A stretch of DNA of 64,000 nt from Shewanella pealeana ATCC 700345. GTDB taxonomy: Bacteria > Pseudomonadota > Gammaproteobacteria > Enterobacterales > Shewanellaceae. The position numbers were made by a program, and so were the translations under genes. The notes under the pieces were generated by a model, which did not search any database, was not told the origin of the DNA, and saw only the letters and a program-made list of their open reading frames with translations. How positions within the stretch are numbered: the stretch's first letter is position 1; each line of letters begins with the position of its first letter. Positions 42,188-52,784 of this stretch are shown in pieces. The stretch covers positions 4,215,001 to 4,279,000 of the forward strand of contig NC_009901.1 of assembly GCF_000018285.1 (NCBI RefSeq), written 5' to 3'.

Positions 42188-42229
42188 AGTCGTAAAAAAG
42201 CCCACATCAATGTGGGCTTTTTTACGACT
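42188..42229. terminator. Bidirectional terminator between K+ channel and ygiF
   Basis: AGTCGTAAAAAAGCCCACA and its exact complement around TCAA form a 19-bp stem that ends both convergent genes. Confidence 0.92.
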
Positions 42230-42244
42230 GCAGTTACCCGCACA

Positions 42245-43732
42245 TTAACGCCAATATGGCTCATTGAGCATGGCGCTACGACGAGAGAACTCCATCGCCT
42301 GAACTAAACTTTGCTCTTTGTTCTCTAGCCAGCCACTAATATCTAAGTAAGCAGTCTCGCTAATCATCTTTAGCTGACGATAAGCAGCTAAGGTGCGGAT
42401 CCCTAAGGCTAAGTCCTGCCAAGGCGCTCTAAACTGATCTCGTGATTTTTCGCTGTAGAGCCCACCGTAGGCGACACCAACAAAAATACTGTCATCCAGT
42501 GCCTTAGCAACCGATAAATAGTCGGAGCTACTCAACTCATTATCTCGCGGCATTACATCTAGAATTCTTTGCCATGAGTTTTCCTGTATCTTATCGGCGA
42601 AACTTCTCAAATCGAGCGCTTTATCTATAATGACCTTACCATCATTAAGCTGCATCAATAGGTCAACCAAGTGCACCTGTAGGCGGCCGTAGCAAATATC
42701 TCCAAGCAAAGCTTCAGCTTGCTCGATAATATTCAGCTGTTGCAATTTAACTAGAGCCACATCGACCAAAGCCTGATGCATAGGTAATTTAGCCACTAAT
42801 GCCGCATCATTCTCGATGATGCTATAAAGACTTAAGCCTTCTTCAATAAAGTTAAGCCGCTGTTCAATACAGTCAAAGTCAGTTTGGAATGAGTCTTCAA
42901 GCAATCCGAACTGTTTCAGAGTATTTTTCAACAAACGGATACAGGCGCGTAGACGATAGCTCAGCATCGGCAAAGCCATGATGTTCTGTGTAGGCGCTAA
43001 AATCAGTGCTTCTATGGTCTGCCAGCGATCTAACCCTACGGCCAATAAGTTAATCGCGACATGCTTAAGACTTTGCTGAGGATCAATTTCAATAAACTTA
43101 AGTGCCTCAATAGACTCGATGCTAGATTGCCCCGCAAGTTGATAGCCTCGCTGTGCCTTGCTCGCTTTACCCAAACGCACAGGAATTGCTCGACTGACGA
43201 TGCCCGCAAGGGTCAATAACGCGCTGGTATCACCTGCAATTAGCTCAAATTCTAACTCGCAAATGGGGTCTACGGCCTCACCGACGCGGATCTCCCCCAT
43301 GTCTAAAGCGACTTCAACTAGGCTGTCATCGACAAAGACATGCCAACGCTGACGGGCAAAATCAGTATTAAACAGGCAGTAGAGTTCTGACTGGGTCTGT
43401 TCAACATTCGCACCTTCAGGCCAAATTTTATTCGGAAATAAATTTAATTGAGGAAAGTTTTGATCTATATCAATATTGTACTCAGGACGAGAATGGATCC
43501 CCCCTACAACCTGACCTTTTGTCTTAATTGTCTGCTCTAAATGTTGATTAATGCCTCTAATTCGTAGACCCATGTCCCATTTTCTTAAAGTTAGGTCTGG
43601 GGTATCAAAGTAACCATTTGTCAGTACTTCTCTACCTTTAGCATCGCAACTAGGTAAGCTATCTAACAGGTTTATAAGGCTTTTCTTTTCATTCTCATTA
43701 AAAAAGAGTTTCAGCTCAATCTCAGCGTCCAT
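42245..43732 (-). CDS. ygiF: Inorganic triphosphatase, CYTH-CHAD protein
   Basis: 495 residues from ATG 43732, chosen so that the protein starts MDAEIELKLF like E. coli YgiF; a GTG 15 bp earlier has AAGG too close. The CYTH domain (residues 1-200) shows the EIELK signature and YFDTPDLTLRKWDMGLRIR with paired basic residues lining the tunnel. The CHAD domain (about 220-490) is helical with conserved basic residues (LSYRLRACIRLLKNTLKQF) and probably binds polyphosphate. The enzyme hydrolyses tripolyphosphate. It is next to phosphate-transport genes on the other strand. Confidence 0.92.
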   Translation of the reverse strand: MDAEIELKLFFNENEKKSLINLLDSLPSCDAKGREVLTNGYFDTPDLTLRKWDMGLRIRGINQHLEQTIKTKGQVVGGIHSRPEYNIDIDQNFPQLNLFPNKIWPEGANVEQTQSELYCLFNTDFARQRWHVFVDDSLVEVALDMGEIRVGEAVDPICELEFELIAGDTSALLTLAGIVSRAIPVRLGKASKAQRGYQLAGQSSIESIEALKFIEIDPQQSLKHVAINLLAVGLDRWQTIEALILAPTQNIMALPMLSYRLRACIRLLKNTLKQFGLLEDSFQTDFDCIEQRLNFIEEGLSLYSIIENDAALVAKLPMHQALVDVALVKLQQLNIIEQAEALLGDICYGRLQVHLVDLLMQLNDGKVIIDKALDLRSFADKIQENSWQRILDVMPRDNELSSSDYLSVAKALDDSIFVGVAYGGLYSEKSRDQFRAPWQDLALGIRTLAAYRQLKMISETAYLDISGWLENKEQSLVQAMEFSRRSAMLNEPYWR

Positions 43733-43964
43733 CGATGTATCTGCCACCTTGTCATCAAAAATTAATCAATCTGTCATTAAAGTTACACACTGTAATATTT
43801 CTGCAATAATATCGCCGTAGGATCCGCTTTGCAGTTAGGATATAACTAGCTAGAATAAAAAACTGTCAATTTAAATCGTAAAACACAGTTTTCTTACGCG
43901 GCCGCTTGGGTTAACATGCGCCCGCTTTTTCCAATAGTGGAATAACCAAAATAGGTACACGGCA

Positions 43965-44645
43965 ATGCCAGTAAACTCTATTTTAGGCGTGTTTGCAAAA
44001 TCGCCAATTAAGCCTCTTCAAGAGCATATCGACAAAGTATACGACTGTGCGTCATTACTTGTCCCATTTTTTGAAGCTACTGTCGCAGGAGACTGGGACA
44101 AAGCCGTTCAATTGCGTAAGCAAATTAGCTTTGCAGAGCAAGAAGCTGACTCACTAAAACGTGAGATCCGCCTAACTCTGCCTGGCGGTCTGTTTATGCC
44201 TGTTGAGCGCACTGACTTACTGGAGCTACTTACCCAGCAAGATAAGATTGCTAACAAAGCAAAAGACATTTCCGGCCGCGTCATTGGCCGACAGTTAGAG
44301 TTACCTCTAGTCATTCAAGAACCATTTATTGCTTATTTACAGCGCTGCCTTGATGCAGTTTCTCTGTCAAAAGAAGCAATTAACGAACTCGATGATCTGT
44401 TAGAAACAGGTTTTAGAGGTCGTGAAGTGGATCTTGTCGCTAAAATGATCGCAGAGTTAGATTCTATCGAAGAAGATACTGATGATTTACAGATTAAGAT
44501 CCGTAGACAGCTTTTCTCCATCGAGTCTGAATTAAGCCCTGTAGATGTAATGTTCCTCTACAAGATAATTGAGTGGGTTGGTGACTTGGCAGATCTTGCT
44601 GAACGAGTCGGTTCTCGCTTAGAGCTAATGTTAGCTCGCGTCTAA
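43965..44645 (+). CDS. DUF47 / TIGR00153 family PhoU-like protein
   Basis: 226 residues, all helical. It matches the family of PhoU-like proteins encoded just ahead of Pit transporters (SPIKPLQEHIDKVYDCASLL; FRGREVDLVAKMIAELDSIEEDTDDL). Cytoplasmic. It lies 24 bp upstream of the Pit gene and is thought to regulate that transporter. Its start follows CAATGCCAG, and the upstream 230 bp contain the promoter. Phosphate specificity is inferred from the neighbour. Confidence 0.92.
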   Translation: MPVNSILGVFAKSPIKPLQEHIDKVYDCASLLVPFFEATVAGDWDKAVQLRKQISFAEQEADSLKREIRLTLPGGLFMPVERTDLLELLTQQDKIANKAKDISGRVIGRQLELPLVIQEPFIAYLQRCLDAVSLSKEAINELDDLLETGFRGREVDLVAKMIAELDSIEEDTDDLQIKIRRQLFSIESELSPVDVMFLYKIIEWVGDLADLAERVGSRLELMLARV

Positions 44646-44669
44646 TCAAAAGATTATCAAGGTAACAAC

Positions 44670-45938
44670 ATGGTTGATGTATTAGTCACCAATGGCCCGT
44701 GGCTTATTGGTATTGCGGCTCTATTTGGTTTTTTAATGGCATGGGGTATTGGCGCCAATGACGTAGCCAATGCAATGGGAACCTCTGTAGGTTCGAATGC
44801 GATTACAATTAAACAAGCGATCATTATCGCTATGATCTTCGAGTTTGCAGGTGCGTATCTTGCTGGTGGTGAAGTCACCAGTACAATCCGTAACGGCATT
44901 ATTGACTCTGCTTATTTTGTCGATTCACCAGAACTTCTGGTTTACGGTATGATTTCAGCATTGCTTGCTGCAGGTATCTGGCTCGTTTTTGCCTCTGCAC
45001 TGGGCTGGCCAGTATCGACCACTCACTCTATCGTTGGCGCCATCGTTGGTTTCGCCGCAGTTGGTGTGGGTGCAGATGCTGTAGCATGGGGCAAAGTAGG
45101 TGGAATCGTTGGTTCTTGGGTCGTCACACCGGCAATATCTGGCTTTATCGCCTTTATGATATTCCAGAGTGTACAAAAGCTCATTTTCAATACCGACAAT
45201 CCTCTAGAGAACGCTAAGCGTTACGTTCCATTCTATATGGCTCTTGCTGGCTTTGTTATGTCACTAGTGACTGTTAAGAAAGGCCTTAAGCATGTCGGCC
45301 TAGATTTCAGTAATGGTGAAGCGTATGCGTTATCACTGGCACTGGCAGTATTAGTCGGTATCGGTGGTATGATTGCGATTAAGCGACTTAAGATGGACAG
45401 CAAGGCTGACCGTCAAACACAATTTGGTAACGTTGAGAAAGTCTTCGCTATCCTAATGGTTGTGACCGCTTGTTGTATGGCATTCGCTCACGGTTCTAAC
45501 GACGTTGCTAACGCAATTGGCCCATTAGCAGCAGTAGTCTCTGTTGTTGAAAGTGGCGGTGTGATCAGCAATAAAGCAGACCTTGTTTGGTGGATCCTTC
45601 CTCTAGGTGCTGTTGGTATCGTTTTAGGTCTTGCTATCTTTGGTCAACGCGTAATGCAAACCATAGGTAAGAACATTACTCACCTAACGCCAAGCCGTGG
45701 TTTCGCAGCTGAACTTGCTGCGGCATCAACCGTGGTTATTGCATCGGGCACAGGTCTACCAATCTCTACTACACAAACATTAGTGGGTGCAGTACTAGGT
45801 GTGGGTATGGCTCGTGGTATTGCGGCAATTAACATGGGTGTTGTTCGTAACATCGTGGTTTCTTGGGTTGTAACCCTTCCAGCGGGTGCTGGCCTTTCAA
45901 TCATATTCTTCTTCATGATTAAAGGCATTTTTAACTAA
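44670..45938 (+). CDS. pit: PiT-family low-affinity inorganic phosphate transporter
   Basis: 422 residues with about ten membrane helices. The duplicated PiT signature is present: MAWGIGANDVANAMGTSVG near residue 28 and CCMAFAHGSNDVANAIGPL near 270, each with the GANDVANA-type motif. The transporter takes up phosphate or metal-phosphate with a proton or sodium. It is translated after the DUF47 gene with AAGGT upstream and ends at a hairpin terminator. Confidence 0.95.
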   Translation: MVDVLVTNGPWLIGIAALFGFLMAWGIGANDVANAMGTSVGSNAITIKQAIIIAMIFEFAGAYLAGGEVTSTIRNGIIDSAYFVDSPELLVYGMISALLAAGIWLVFASALGWPVSTTHSIVGAIVGFAAVGVGADAVAWGKVGGIVGSWVVTPAISGFIAFMIFQSVQKLIFNTDNPLENAKRYVPFYMALAGFVMSLVTVKKGLKHVGLDFSNGEAYALSLALAVLVGIGGMIAIKRLKMDSKADRQTQFGNVEKVFAILMVVTACCMAFAHGSNDVANAIGPLAAVVSVVESGGVISNKADLVWWILPLGAVGIVLGLAIFGQRVMQTIGKNITHLTPSRGFAAELAAASTVVIASGTGLPISTTQTLVGAVLGVGMARGIAAINMGVVRNIVVSWVVTLPAGAGLSIIFFFMIKGIFN

Positions 45939-45979
45939 ATCCAAGCAACATCAGTATTACAAATACTGAGTAAAAATGA

Positions 45980-46016
45980 GGGAAGTTTGATAATTTTAGT
46001 ATCAAACTTCCCTTTT
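45980..46016 (+). terminator. Terminator after pit
   Basis: GGGAAGTTTGATA (45980-45992) and TATCAAACTTCCC (46000-46012) form a 13-bp stem followed by TTTT. This rules out an open-frame start at 45987 for the next gene. Confidence 0.9.
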
Positions 46017-46100
46017 GCATTTTATCCCTCTTTTGCCACTTGCATTACCCCCTTTAAATCCCTAGCATGTGGGCTAAATTTCGTAGATGAGAATAGATTA

Positions 46101-46676
46101 GTGTTAAGAATTCTAATTATTGTGGGAACGATGTTACTTTCCCCTTCTTTGCTTGCAGCAAACCAAACGCGCTACATCTCAGATGATGTTTACATCTACC
46201 TCCATGGTGGCCCAGGAACTCAGTTCCGTATCTTGGGCAGCATCGAAGCTGGCCAAGAGGTAACGTCACTTAAGGAAACCCAAGGCGACTACAGTAAAAT
46301 AGTCGACCACAAAGGTCGTGAAGGCTGGGTTCAGAGCAAGATGCTAAGCGCTAAAATGAGCCTTCGTGTTCAGCTTCCTGCGATACAAGCAGAGCTTAAG
46401 CAAACCAAAGCTGAACTAGAGACAGCATTAAGCAGCGGCGATAACAATGCCCAGGAGCTGAGACAAGTTAAATCTCAACTTGCTGCGGCTCAAAAAGCCT
46501 TGGACAGCGCTAGCAACGAGCGCGATAGCGCCAAGGCTAAACTTGCGAGTATGCAGAGAAACGAACGTTTCGAGATGTGGAAGCAAGGTGGTTTTATCGC
46601 AGCGGGTGGTTTACTACTGGGTATCATCTTAGTCTATCTACCAAGGCCACAGCGTAAGCCTAAGAGCCGCTGGTAA
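46101..46676 (+). CDS. ygiM: TIGR04211 family SH3 and coiled-coil protein (YgiM)
   Basis: 191 residues from GTG 46101, which gives a proper signal peptide (LRILIIVGTMLLSPSLLAANQ). The upstream frame runs through the terminator and is excluded. After the signal come an SH3_3 domain (YISDDVYIYLHGGPGTQFR to GWVQSKML) and a coiled coil (residues about 95-150). A C-terminal membrane helix GFIAAGGLLLGIILVYL and a basic tail RPQRKPKSRW follow. It is inner-membrane anchored with the SH3 domain in the periplasm. The 3' end of this gene is repeated in tandem downstream. Confidence 0.9.
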   Translation: MLRILIIVGTMLLSPSLLAANQTRYISDDVYIYLHGGPGTQFRILGSIEAGQEVTSLKETQGDYSKIVDHKGREGWVQSKMLSAKMSLRVQLPAIQAELKQTKAELETALSSGDNNAQELRQVKSQLAAAQKALDSASNERDSAKAKLASMQRNERFEMWKQGGFIAAGGLLLGIILVYLPRPQRKPKSRW

Positions 46677-46865
46677 CTAATGATATTGCCGCTGCAGTCT
46701 ACTGCTTAGCAACATTATTAGTTTAGCTATCTAAACAACAGTCACAGCGTAAGCCTAAGAGTCGCTGGTAACTAATGATATTGCCGCTGCAGTCTAACTG
46801 CTTAGCAACATTATTAGCTTAGCTATCTACCAAGGTCACAGCGTAAGCCTAAGAGCCGCTGGTAG
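46648..46865 (+). repeat. Tandem duplication of the ygiM 3' end
   Basis: CACAGCGTAAGCCTAAGAGC starts at 46648 (inside ygiM), 46743 and 46837, a period of 94-95 bp with about 2.3 copies. Each unit repeats the last codons AKPKSRW-like plus the stop and the following non-coding bases. The copies differ by few bases, so the duplication is fairly recent. Untranslated as far as can be seen. Confidence 0.9.
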
Positions 46866-46900
46866 TCGCTATCAGTCTAACTTAGCAAACTCCCCAATGA

Positions 46901-46930
46901 AGCCTGTGCTATCTATGCACAGGCTTTTTT
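46901..46930 (+). terminator. Terminator after the ygiM repeats
   Basis: AGCCTGTG (46901-46908) with CACAGGCT (46918-46925) followed by TTTTTTA. It closes the ygiM transcript after the duplicated segment. Confidence 0.8.
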
Positions 46931-47008
46931 ATTGCCCGTGTACGGCTGAAATTACGCCGCCAAGAGTTCGACTAATCACTGCAAGGAAAATGAAAAGGGT
47001 TATCGATT

Positions 47009-47065
47009 CTAGGTATCATCTTGGTTTGCTTCATAAAATATAAAACGGCTAAAATTCGTCGGTAA
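47009..47065 (+). pseudogene. Relic of a ygiM-type C-terminus
   Basis: An in-frame stretch of 18 codons plus stop reads LGIILVCFIKYKTAKIRR, aligned with the ygiM ending LGIILVYLPRPQRKPKSRW. No upstream coding part remains. It probably derives from an older copy or paralogue of ygiM. Confidence 0.6.
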
Positions 47066-47345
47066 TAATTCAGTGAAACCGCATATAAAGCCGCTACGAT
47101 TAAAACACTGTGTTATTTTTAATCTTTCGCTAGCCCGTACACCATAAGGGCTAGCGCACCTTACTCGCAGTCAAAATCAAACGCAGATCACACTAAATAT
47201 GTCATTATTGCCACTCATCACATTTTATGGTTATAATCGGCCCCGCGAACGCCTTGGATTGTATACAAAAGAATAACAACAGAGGTTTTGTCGCAACACC
47301 TTACCCAAGCAATCGGCCCCTACGGCCTAGATGGAAGCGATTATT

Positions 47346-50300
47346 ATGTTCAAAGCGAGTGAAGTTCTAGCTGGTCATTATGATACAGCCGATCTCAACG
47401 AACTGTTCCAAGCGATCAGCGATAATTACATTGTCGATGAAGAACAATATTTATCTGATTTGATAAAGCTAGTTCCTTCAAGTGATGAAGAGATCAACCG
47501 TGTGACCACCCGAGCACACGAGCTAGTTAATAAAGTCCGTCAATACGACAAGAAAGGCCTTATGGTCGGTGTTGACGCTTTCCTTCAGCAATATAGCTTA
47601 GAGACTCAGGAAGGCATTATTTTAATGTGTCTTGCCGAGGCGCTACTGCGTATTCCTGATGCCGCCACCGCCGACGCACTAATCGAAGACAAGCTATCGG
47701 GTGCTAAGTGGGATGAACATTTAAGCAAGAGTGATTCAATCCTAGTAAATGCATCCACCTGGGGGTTAATGTTAACGGGTAAAATCGTTAAGCTGGATCA
47801 TAGTATTGACGGTAAACCCAGTAGCCTACTCAACCGCCTAGTCAATAAAGTTGGCGAACCAGTCATTAGACAATCCATGCTTGCAGCAATGAAGATCATG
47901 GGTAAGCAGTTTGTACTAGGTCGTACCGTTAAAGAAGCCCTCAAGAACAGCAACGACAAACGTAAACTTGGCTACACCCATAGCTACGACATGTTAGGTG
48001 AAGCGGCGCTAACGAAAAAAGACGCGCTAAAATACTTCGAAGATTACTCAAGCGCTATTGCTTCTCTAGGTGCTCAAGAATATGACACTAGCGATGCGCC
48101 TCGCCCAACTATCTCTATCAAGCTTTCTGCACTGCATCCTCGCTATGAAGTCGCCAATGAAGACAGAATACTCACCGAGCTGTATGACACGCTAATTCTG
48201 CTTATCAAGCAAGCTCGCAGCCTTAATGTGGGGATTTCAATTGACGCAGAAGAGATGGATAGACTTGAACTTTCTCTCAAGCTATTCCAGCAATTATATA
48301 ACTCAGATGCAGCAAAAGGCTGGGGACTGTTAGGTATCGTTGTTCAGGCCTATTCAAAGCGCGCCTTACCTGTACTTTGCTGGTTAACCCGCCTGTCAAA
48401 AGATCAAGGCGATGAGATCCCACTGCGCTTAGTGAAAGGAGCCTATTGGGACAGTGAACTTAAATGGGCACAAGAGAACGGCGAAGGTGGTTACCCACTT
48501 TATACTCGCAAAGCCGGTACCGATGTTTCATATCTTGCCTGTGCGCGATACTTGTTATCTGATGCTACTCGCGGCGCGATTTACCCGCAGTTTGCTAGCC
48601 ATAACGCACAAACCATTGCCAGTATAACGGACATGGCTGGCGATCGAGAGTATGAATTCCAACGTCTACATGGCATGGGTGAAGAACTCTATGACACGCT
48701 CTTAGCCGAAAGTGGCGTGAAAAACGTACGTATTTACGCGCCTGTTGGCGCACACAAAGAGCTTTTGCCTTACCTTGTTCGCCGCCTACTTGAAAATGGT
48801 GCCAACACCTCATTTGTACACAAGCTCGTTGATCCTAAGACCCCTATTGAGTCATTAGTGGGACACCCTTTGACAACACTTATGGGTTACAGAAGCCTGG
48901 CTAATAATAAAATCGTTATGCCTGAAGATATATTTGGAGCGGAACGTAAAAACTCCAAGGGACTGAACATGAACATCATCTCTGAATCTGCACCATTTTT
49001 TGCCGCACTCGATAAATTTAAAGACACCACTTGGTCAGCGGGTCCGTTAATTAACGGTGAAACCTTAACTGGAGAAACCAAGGAAGTTGTAAGCCCATTC
49101 GATACTAATTTGGTTGTTGGTAAGATAGCCTTCGCCAACAATCAAGCAATAGAGCAAGCACTATCGAGTGCCGAAGCCGCTTTTCCAAGTTGGTGTAATA
49201 CACCTGTTGAAGTACGTGCCAATGCCCTACAAAAACTGGCCGACCTGCTTGAAGAAAACCGTGAAGAGCTTATCGTGCTTTGTACGCGAGAAGCCGGTAA
49301 GAGCATACAAGATGGCATCGATGAAGTTCGTGAAGCTGTAGACTTCTGTCGCTACTATGCTGTGCAAGCGAAGAAGATGATGGCTAAGCCTGAGTTGCTT
49401 CCTGGCCCAACAGGAGAGCTCAACGAGTTATACTTAGAAGGTCGCGGCATATTTGTTTGTATTAGCCCATGGAACTTCCCATTAGCTATCTTCTTAGGTC
49501 AAGTGACTGCTGCTCTAGCGGTAGGTAATACCGTAATCGCAAAACCAGCAGAGCAGACATCGATTGTTGGTTACAGAGCGACTCAGCTTGCACATGAAGC
49601 AGGTATTCCTAAGGACGTGCTGCAATTCCTACCAGGTACTGGTGCTACAGTCGGAGCGGCGATTACTTCAGACGAACGTATTGCTGGCGTATGTTTTACT
49701 GGTTCTACTGCCACAGCGAAGCTAATTAACCGTACACTTGCCATGCGTGAAGGTGCGATTATTCCACTGATTGCGGAAACTGGCGGCCAAAATGCCATGG
49801 TGGTCGATTCAACATCTCAACCAGAGCAAGTGGTTAATGATGTCGTATCTTCTTCTTTCACCAGTGCTGGGCAGCGTTGCTCTGCGTTACGAGTGCTGTT
49901 TTTACAAGATGACATCGCCGATCGCGTGATCGACGTGATGAAAGGCGCGATGGAAGAACTGACTATTGGTAATCCAAACTCAGTGAAAACCGATGTTGGC
50001 CCAGTAATCGATGCCGCAGCGGCTGCTAACTTAAATGCGCATATTGACCATATTAAGCAAGTGGGCAAGCTACTCAAGCAAGTCGAACTGCCTGAAAACA
50101 CTAAAAATGGTTACTATGTAGCGCCAACAGCAGTAGAGATTGACTCGATTAAAATGCTGGAAAAAGAGCACTTCGGTCCAATTTTGCATGTTATCCGTTA
50201 CAAGTCTTCAGAGCTTGATAAGGTAATCGCCGAGATCAACTCAACCAACTTTGGTCTGACTTTAGGCATTCACAGCCGTAACGAAGGCCACGCCCTCAAA

Positions 50301-50525
50301 CTCGCTGATAAGGTGAGAGCGGGTAACGTTTATATCAATCGTAATCAGATTGGTGCAGTAGTTGGGGTTCAACCTTTCGGTGGCCAAGGCCTATCTGGCA
50401 CAGGCCCTAAAGCCGGTGGTCCACACTACCTAACGCGCTTTATTACTGAAAAAACTCACACCAACAATATTACCGCTATTGGTGGTAATGCGACCCTGTT
50501 GTCATTAGGTGATAGCGAAGATTAG
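47346..50525 (+). CDS. putA: Bifunctional proline dehydrogenase / delta-1-pyrroline-5-carboxylate dehydrogenase
   Basis: 1059 residues from ATG 47346; an in-frame ATG at 47331 is also open. The N-terminal half is the FAD-binding proline dehydrogenase barrel (ISIKLSALHPRYE near residue 255, RLVKGAYWDSELKWA near 360, YAPVGAHKELLPYLVRRLLENG near 460). The C-terminal half is the NAD-dependent aldehyde dehydrogenase: ISPWNFPLAIFLGQ near 705, FTGSTATAK near 785, ETGGQNAMVV near 810 and SAGQRCSALR near 845 with the catalytic Cys. It lacks the ribbon-helix-helix repressor domain of E. coli PutA. It oxidises proline to glutamate at the membrane. A terminator follows. Confidence 0.96.
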   Translation: MFKASEVLAGHYDTADLNELFQAISDNYIVDEEQYLSDLIKLVPSSDEEINRVTTRAHELVNKVRQYDKKGLMVGVDAFLQQYSLETQEGIILMCLAEALLRIPDAATADALIEDKLSGAKWDEHLSKSDSILVNASTWGLMLTGKIVKLDHSIDGKPSSLLNRLVNKVGEPVIRQSMLAAMKIMGKQFVLGRTVKEALKNSNDKRKLGYTHSYDMLGEAALTKKDALKYFEDYSSAIASLGAQEYDTSDAPRPTISIKLSALHPRYEVANEDRILTELYDTLILLIKQARSLNVGISIDAEEMDRLELSLKLFQQLYNSDAAKGWGLLGIVVQAYSKRALPVLCWLTRLSKDQGDEIPLRLVKGAYWDSELKWAQENGEGGYPLYTRKAGTDVSYLACARYLLSDATRGAIYPQFASHNAQTIASITDMAGDREYEFQRLHGMGEELYDTLLAESGVKNVRIYAPVGAHKELLPYLVRRLLENGANTSFVHKLVDPKTPIESLVGHPLTTLMGYRSLANNKIVMPEDIFGAERKNSKGLNMNIISESAPFFAALDKFKDTTWSAGPLINGETLTGETKEVVSPFDTNLVVGKIAFANNQAIEQALSSAEAAFPSWCNTPVEVRANALQKLADLLEENREELIVLCTREAGKSIQDGIDEVREAVDFCRYYAVQAKKMMAKPELLPGPTGELNELYLEGRGIFVCISPWNFPLAIFLGQVTAALAVGNTVIAKPAEQTSIVGYRATQLAHEAGIPKDVLQFLPGTGATVGAAITSDERIAGVCFTGSTATAKLINRTLAMREGAIIPLIAETGGQNAMVVDSTSQPEQVVNDVVSSSFTSAGQRCSALRVLFLQDDIADRVIDVMKGAMEELTIGNPNSVKTDVGPVIDAAAAANLNAHIDHIKQVGKLLKQVELPENTKNGYYVAPTAVEIDSIKMLEKEHFGPILHVIRYKSSELDKVIAEINSTNFGLTLGIHSRNEGHALKLADKVRAGNVYINRNQIGAVVGVQPFGGQGLSGTGPKAGGPHYLTRFITEKTHTNNITAIGGNATLLSLGDSED

Positions 50526-50572
50526 TGACCACTTAAGTCGCTAAACAGATAAAGGCGTTACGCCACTGTAAT

Positions 50573-50605
50573 AAAGGCCGCTTACGATTGTAAGCGGCCT
50601 TTTTA
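50573..50605 (+). terminator. Terminator of putA
   Basis: AAAGGCCGCTTAC and GTAAGCGGCCTTTTT form a 13-bp stem with a 4-nt loop about 50 bp after the putA stop. Confidence 0.9.
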
Positions 50606-50878
50606 ATCGCCACCTTTCACGCACTATTGACACTGTAATAGACTCATATAAAACACAGGGCTCACCAATCTACACAGCTGCACACCACTCTAATTAACAA
50701 AGAGTTGGATTATTGTATATTATTTGAGACAATCCTCTCAGTTATTACATTATTGATATACTGAGTTTAAATAACTGCTCTATAATCCAGCTGATTTTTA
50801 ATCTCTTTTTTGCTCTAATCTTCCATTACTCTTTAGCTTAAGCAACTTATTAAACTGATTTTATTAGCGGTAAATAAA
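50606..50878. promoter_or_regulatory. AT-rich upstream region of the first chemoreceptor
   Basis: 273 bp, AT-rich, with several TTATTG and TATAAT-like stretches. No specific promoter is certain, and no repeat or gene is seen. Confidence 0.3.
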
Positions 50879-52759
50879 ATGAATCTCACAATAAAGCACA
50901 AAATTCAACTAGCCGTATTAATGACCATACTTGCCATCAGTGCCACGCTGGCCACTTTGTCTACTCGTCAGCTAACTCATGATACTGAAATGGCTATTTC
51001 AACTCGGTTTAAGCTACAAGCAGAGTCAGTGACTAACAATATTTTCAGCTGGTTAGAGGATAAGAAACGCATTGTTAAAGCTAACGAATCACGAATTAAA
51101 CGCGGCCTAGACAGTGATAGAGAGTTATGGTTATCGATTAACAGCGGTGGCTTTATCGACGTATACGCAGGTTTTGATACTGGCGATATTATCTCTGGTG
51201 ATAAGGCACAACCTTGGCCTGAAGATTATGACCCGCTCACTCGGCCTTGGTATAAGCTGGCTTATAACAGCTCAGAAATGATTATTACACCGCCCTACGT
51301 CGATATTACGGGCGCCGCCGTAGTGACATTAGCTCAACGTTTTAATGGCGCAATGAATGGTGTGTTAGCCGCAGACTTGAGTATTGGGTATATTACCGAG
51401 CAAATTAATAACCTGCAGATCGATAATGCGGGGTTTGCTTTCTTGCTAGATGAACACAACAAGGTCCTCGCCTATCACGACACTAATTACGCTCAAAAGG
51501 ATGCCAATCGTCTAGCTCAGTCATTAACCGCCCCCAATATTGAGTCATTACGAGATCAAGGCGAAATCACCACGATTAAATGGCAAGACGGCAGTGAAAA
51601 GTTACTGCGATTAACCAAACTGAAGGGCACCAACTGGACCTTAGGCCTAGTTGAGGACAGAGATTTAGCTTATCAAGCCATCGAAGAGCAAGTCATCAAC
51701 AAGCTAATTGTTGTTGTCATACTTGCATTTATCATCTTGATTATCGCTTCTGTCATCGTTAACCACATGTTTAAACCTTTGCAGCAGCTATCTAATGCGA
51801 TTGAAGCTCTATCTAAAGGCGATGGCGATCTAACTCAACGTTTTGCAGCAAGAAAGCAAGACGAAATAGGTCAACTAGAGAGCCACATGAACCGCTTCCT
51901 AGAGAGTCTACAGCTAATGGTTAGAGCAATTTCTAGCGATACTGAGCTGCTAATCAAGCAGATCAACGAATCCTCAGACATTGCAGCAAAAGCCAGTGAA
52001 GGCGTTAACGGCCAACATCAAGACGTAGATCAAATCGCAACGGCAATCCACGAAATGTCAGCCACAGCAAGCGAGGTCGCTAATCATGCAGAGATGACAG
52101 CCAGCGCCGCTCAAGTATCAACTCAAGCCTGCGTAGAAGGTAACGAGGTGATAGTGAAAAGCAGCGACTCGATTGAGCAGCTTTCACAGCAACTTGGTGA
52201 TGCATCGAAAGTGGTTTCGGCACTTGAAGAAAATGCCACAGAGATCAATCAAATCCTCTCAACCATTCAAGCGATTGCCGAGCAAACCAACTTGCTTGCT
52301 CTTAACGCCGCCATTGAAGCTGCACGCGCCGGTGAACAAGGTCGCGGTTTTGCTGTTGTTGCCGACGAGGTACGTGTACTGAGCCATCGTACTCAAGACT
52401 CTACCGAAGAGATTCGCTCCATGATCGCCACCCTGCAGCAAAACAGCCAGCATGCTGTGTCGTCGATGGCATCGAGTACGAATATTGCCAAGTCTAGCGT
52501 CGAATTTGCCAATCAAGCAAAGCACAGCCTAGAGCGGATCACCGACTCAATCACCGAGATCTCTGACATGGCAACCCAAATTGCAAGTGCAGCCGAAGAA
52601 CAACGTGCAGTATCAGAAGATATTAGCCGCAACACCCAGGCGATCAGTGATACTTCCAATGAACTATCGCACCAAACGCAAGAGGTCAGTGACAACGCGC
52701 AGCTGATGCTGCAAACCTCAGGTGAGTTAAGCGAACGGGTCTCACGCTTTAAGATCTAA
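50879..52759 (+). CDS. Methyl-accepting chemotaxis protein with dCache sensor (copy 1)
   Basis: 626 residues. The N-terminal membrane helix (about 10-28) is followed by a periplasmic dCache domain ([38 protein letters not shown]). A second helix (about 277-297) leads to HAMP and the cytoplasmic hairpin with the conserved tip [28 protein letters not shown]. It senses small molecules and controls the CheA kinase. It is the first of two adjacent paralogues (the other at 53076) of identical length. The ligand is not predictable here, although this receptor class often binds amino acids. A terminator follows. Confidence 0.94.
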   Translation: MNLTIKHKIQLAVLMTILAISATLATLSTRQLTHDTEMAISTRFKLQAESVTNNIFSWLEDKKRIVKANESRIKRGLDSDRELWLSINSGGFIDVYAGFDTGDIISGDKAQPWPEDYDPLTRPWYKLAYNSSEMIITPPYVDITGAAVVTLAQRFNGAMNGVLAADLSIGYITEQINNLQIDNAGFAFLLDEHNKVLAYHDTNYAQKDANRLAQSLTAPNIESLRDQGEITTIKWQDGSEKLLRLTKLKGTNWTLGLVEDRDLAYQAIEEQVINKLIVVVILAFIILIIASVIVNHMFKPLQQLSNAIEALSKGDGDLTQRFAARKQDEIGQLESHMNRFLESLQLMVRAISSDTELLIKQINESSDIAAKASEGVNGQHQDVDQIATAIHEMSATASEVANHAEMTASAAQVSTQACVEGNEVIVKSSDSIEQLSQQLGDASKVVSALEENATEINQILSTIQAIAEQTNLLALNAAIEAARAGEQGRGFAVVADEVRVLSHRTQDSTEEIRSMIATLQQNSQHAVSSMASSTNIAKSSVEFANQAKHSLERITDSITEISDMATQIASAAEEQRAVSEDISRNTQAISDTSNELSHQTQEVSDNAQLMLQTSGELSERVSRFKI

Positions 52760-52784
52760 ATCTACAGACCCTTGCCTCCTAATT

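Noticed and set aside
46648..46865. Possible CRISPR or attC array
   Set aside because: The units are tandem copies of the ygiM 3' end with continuous identity and no unique spacers or palindromic attC structure.
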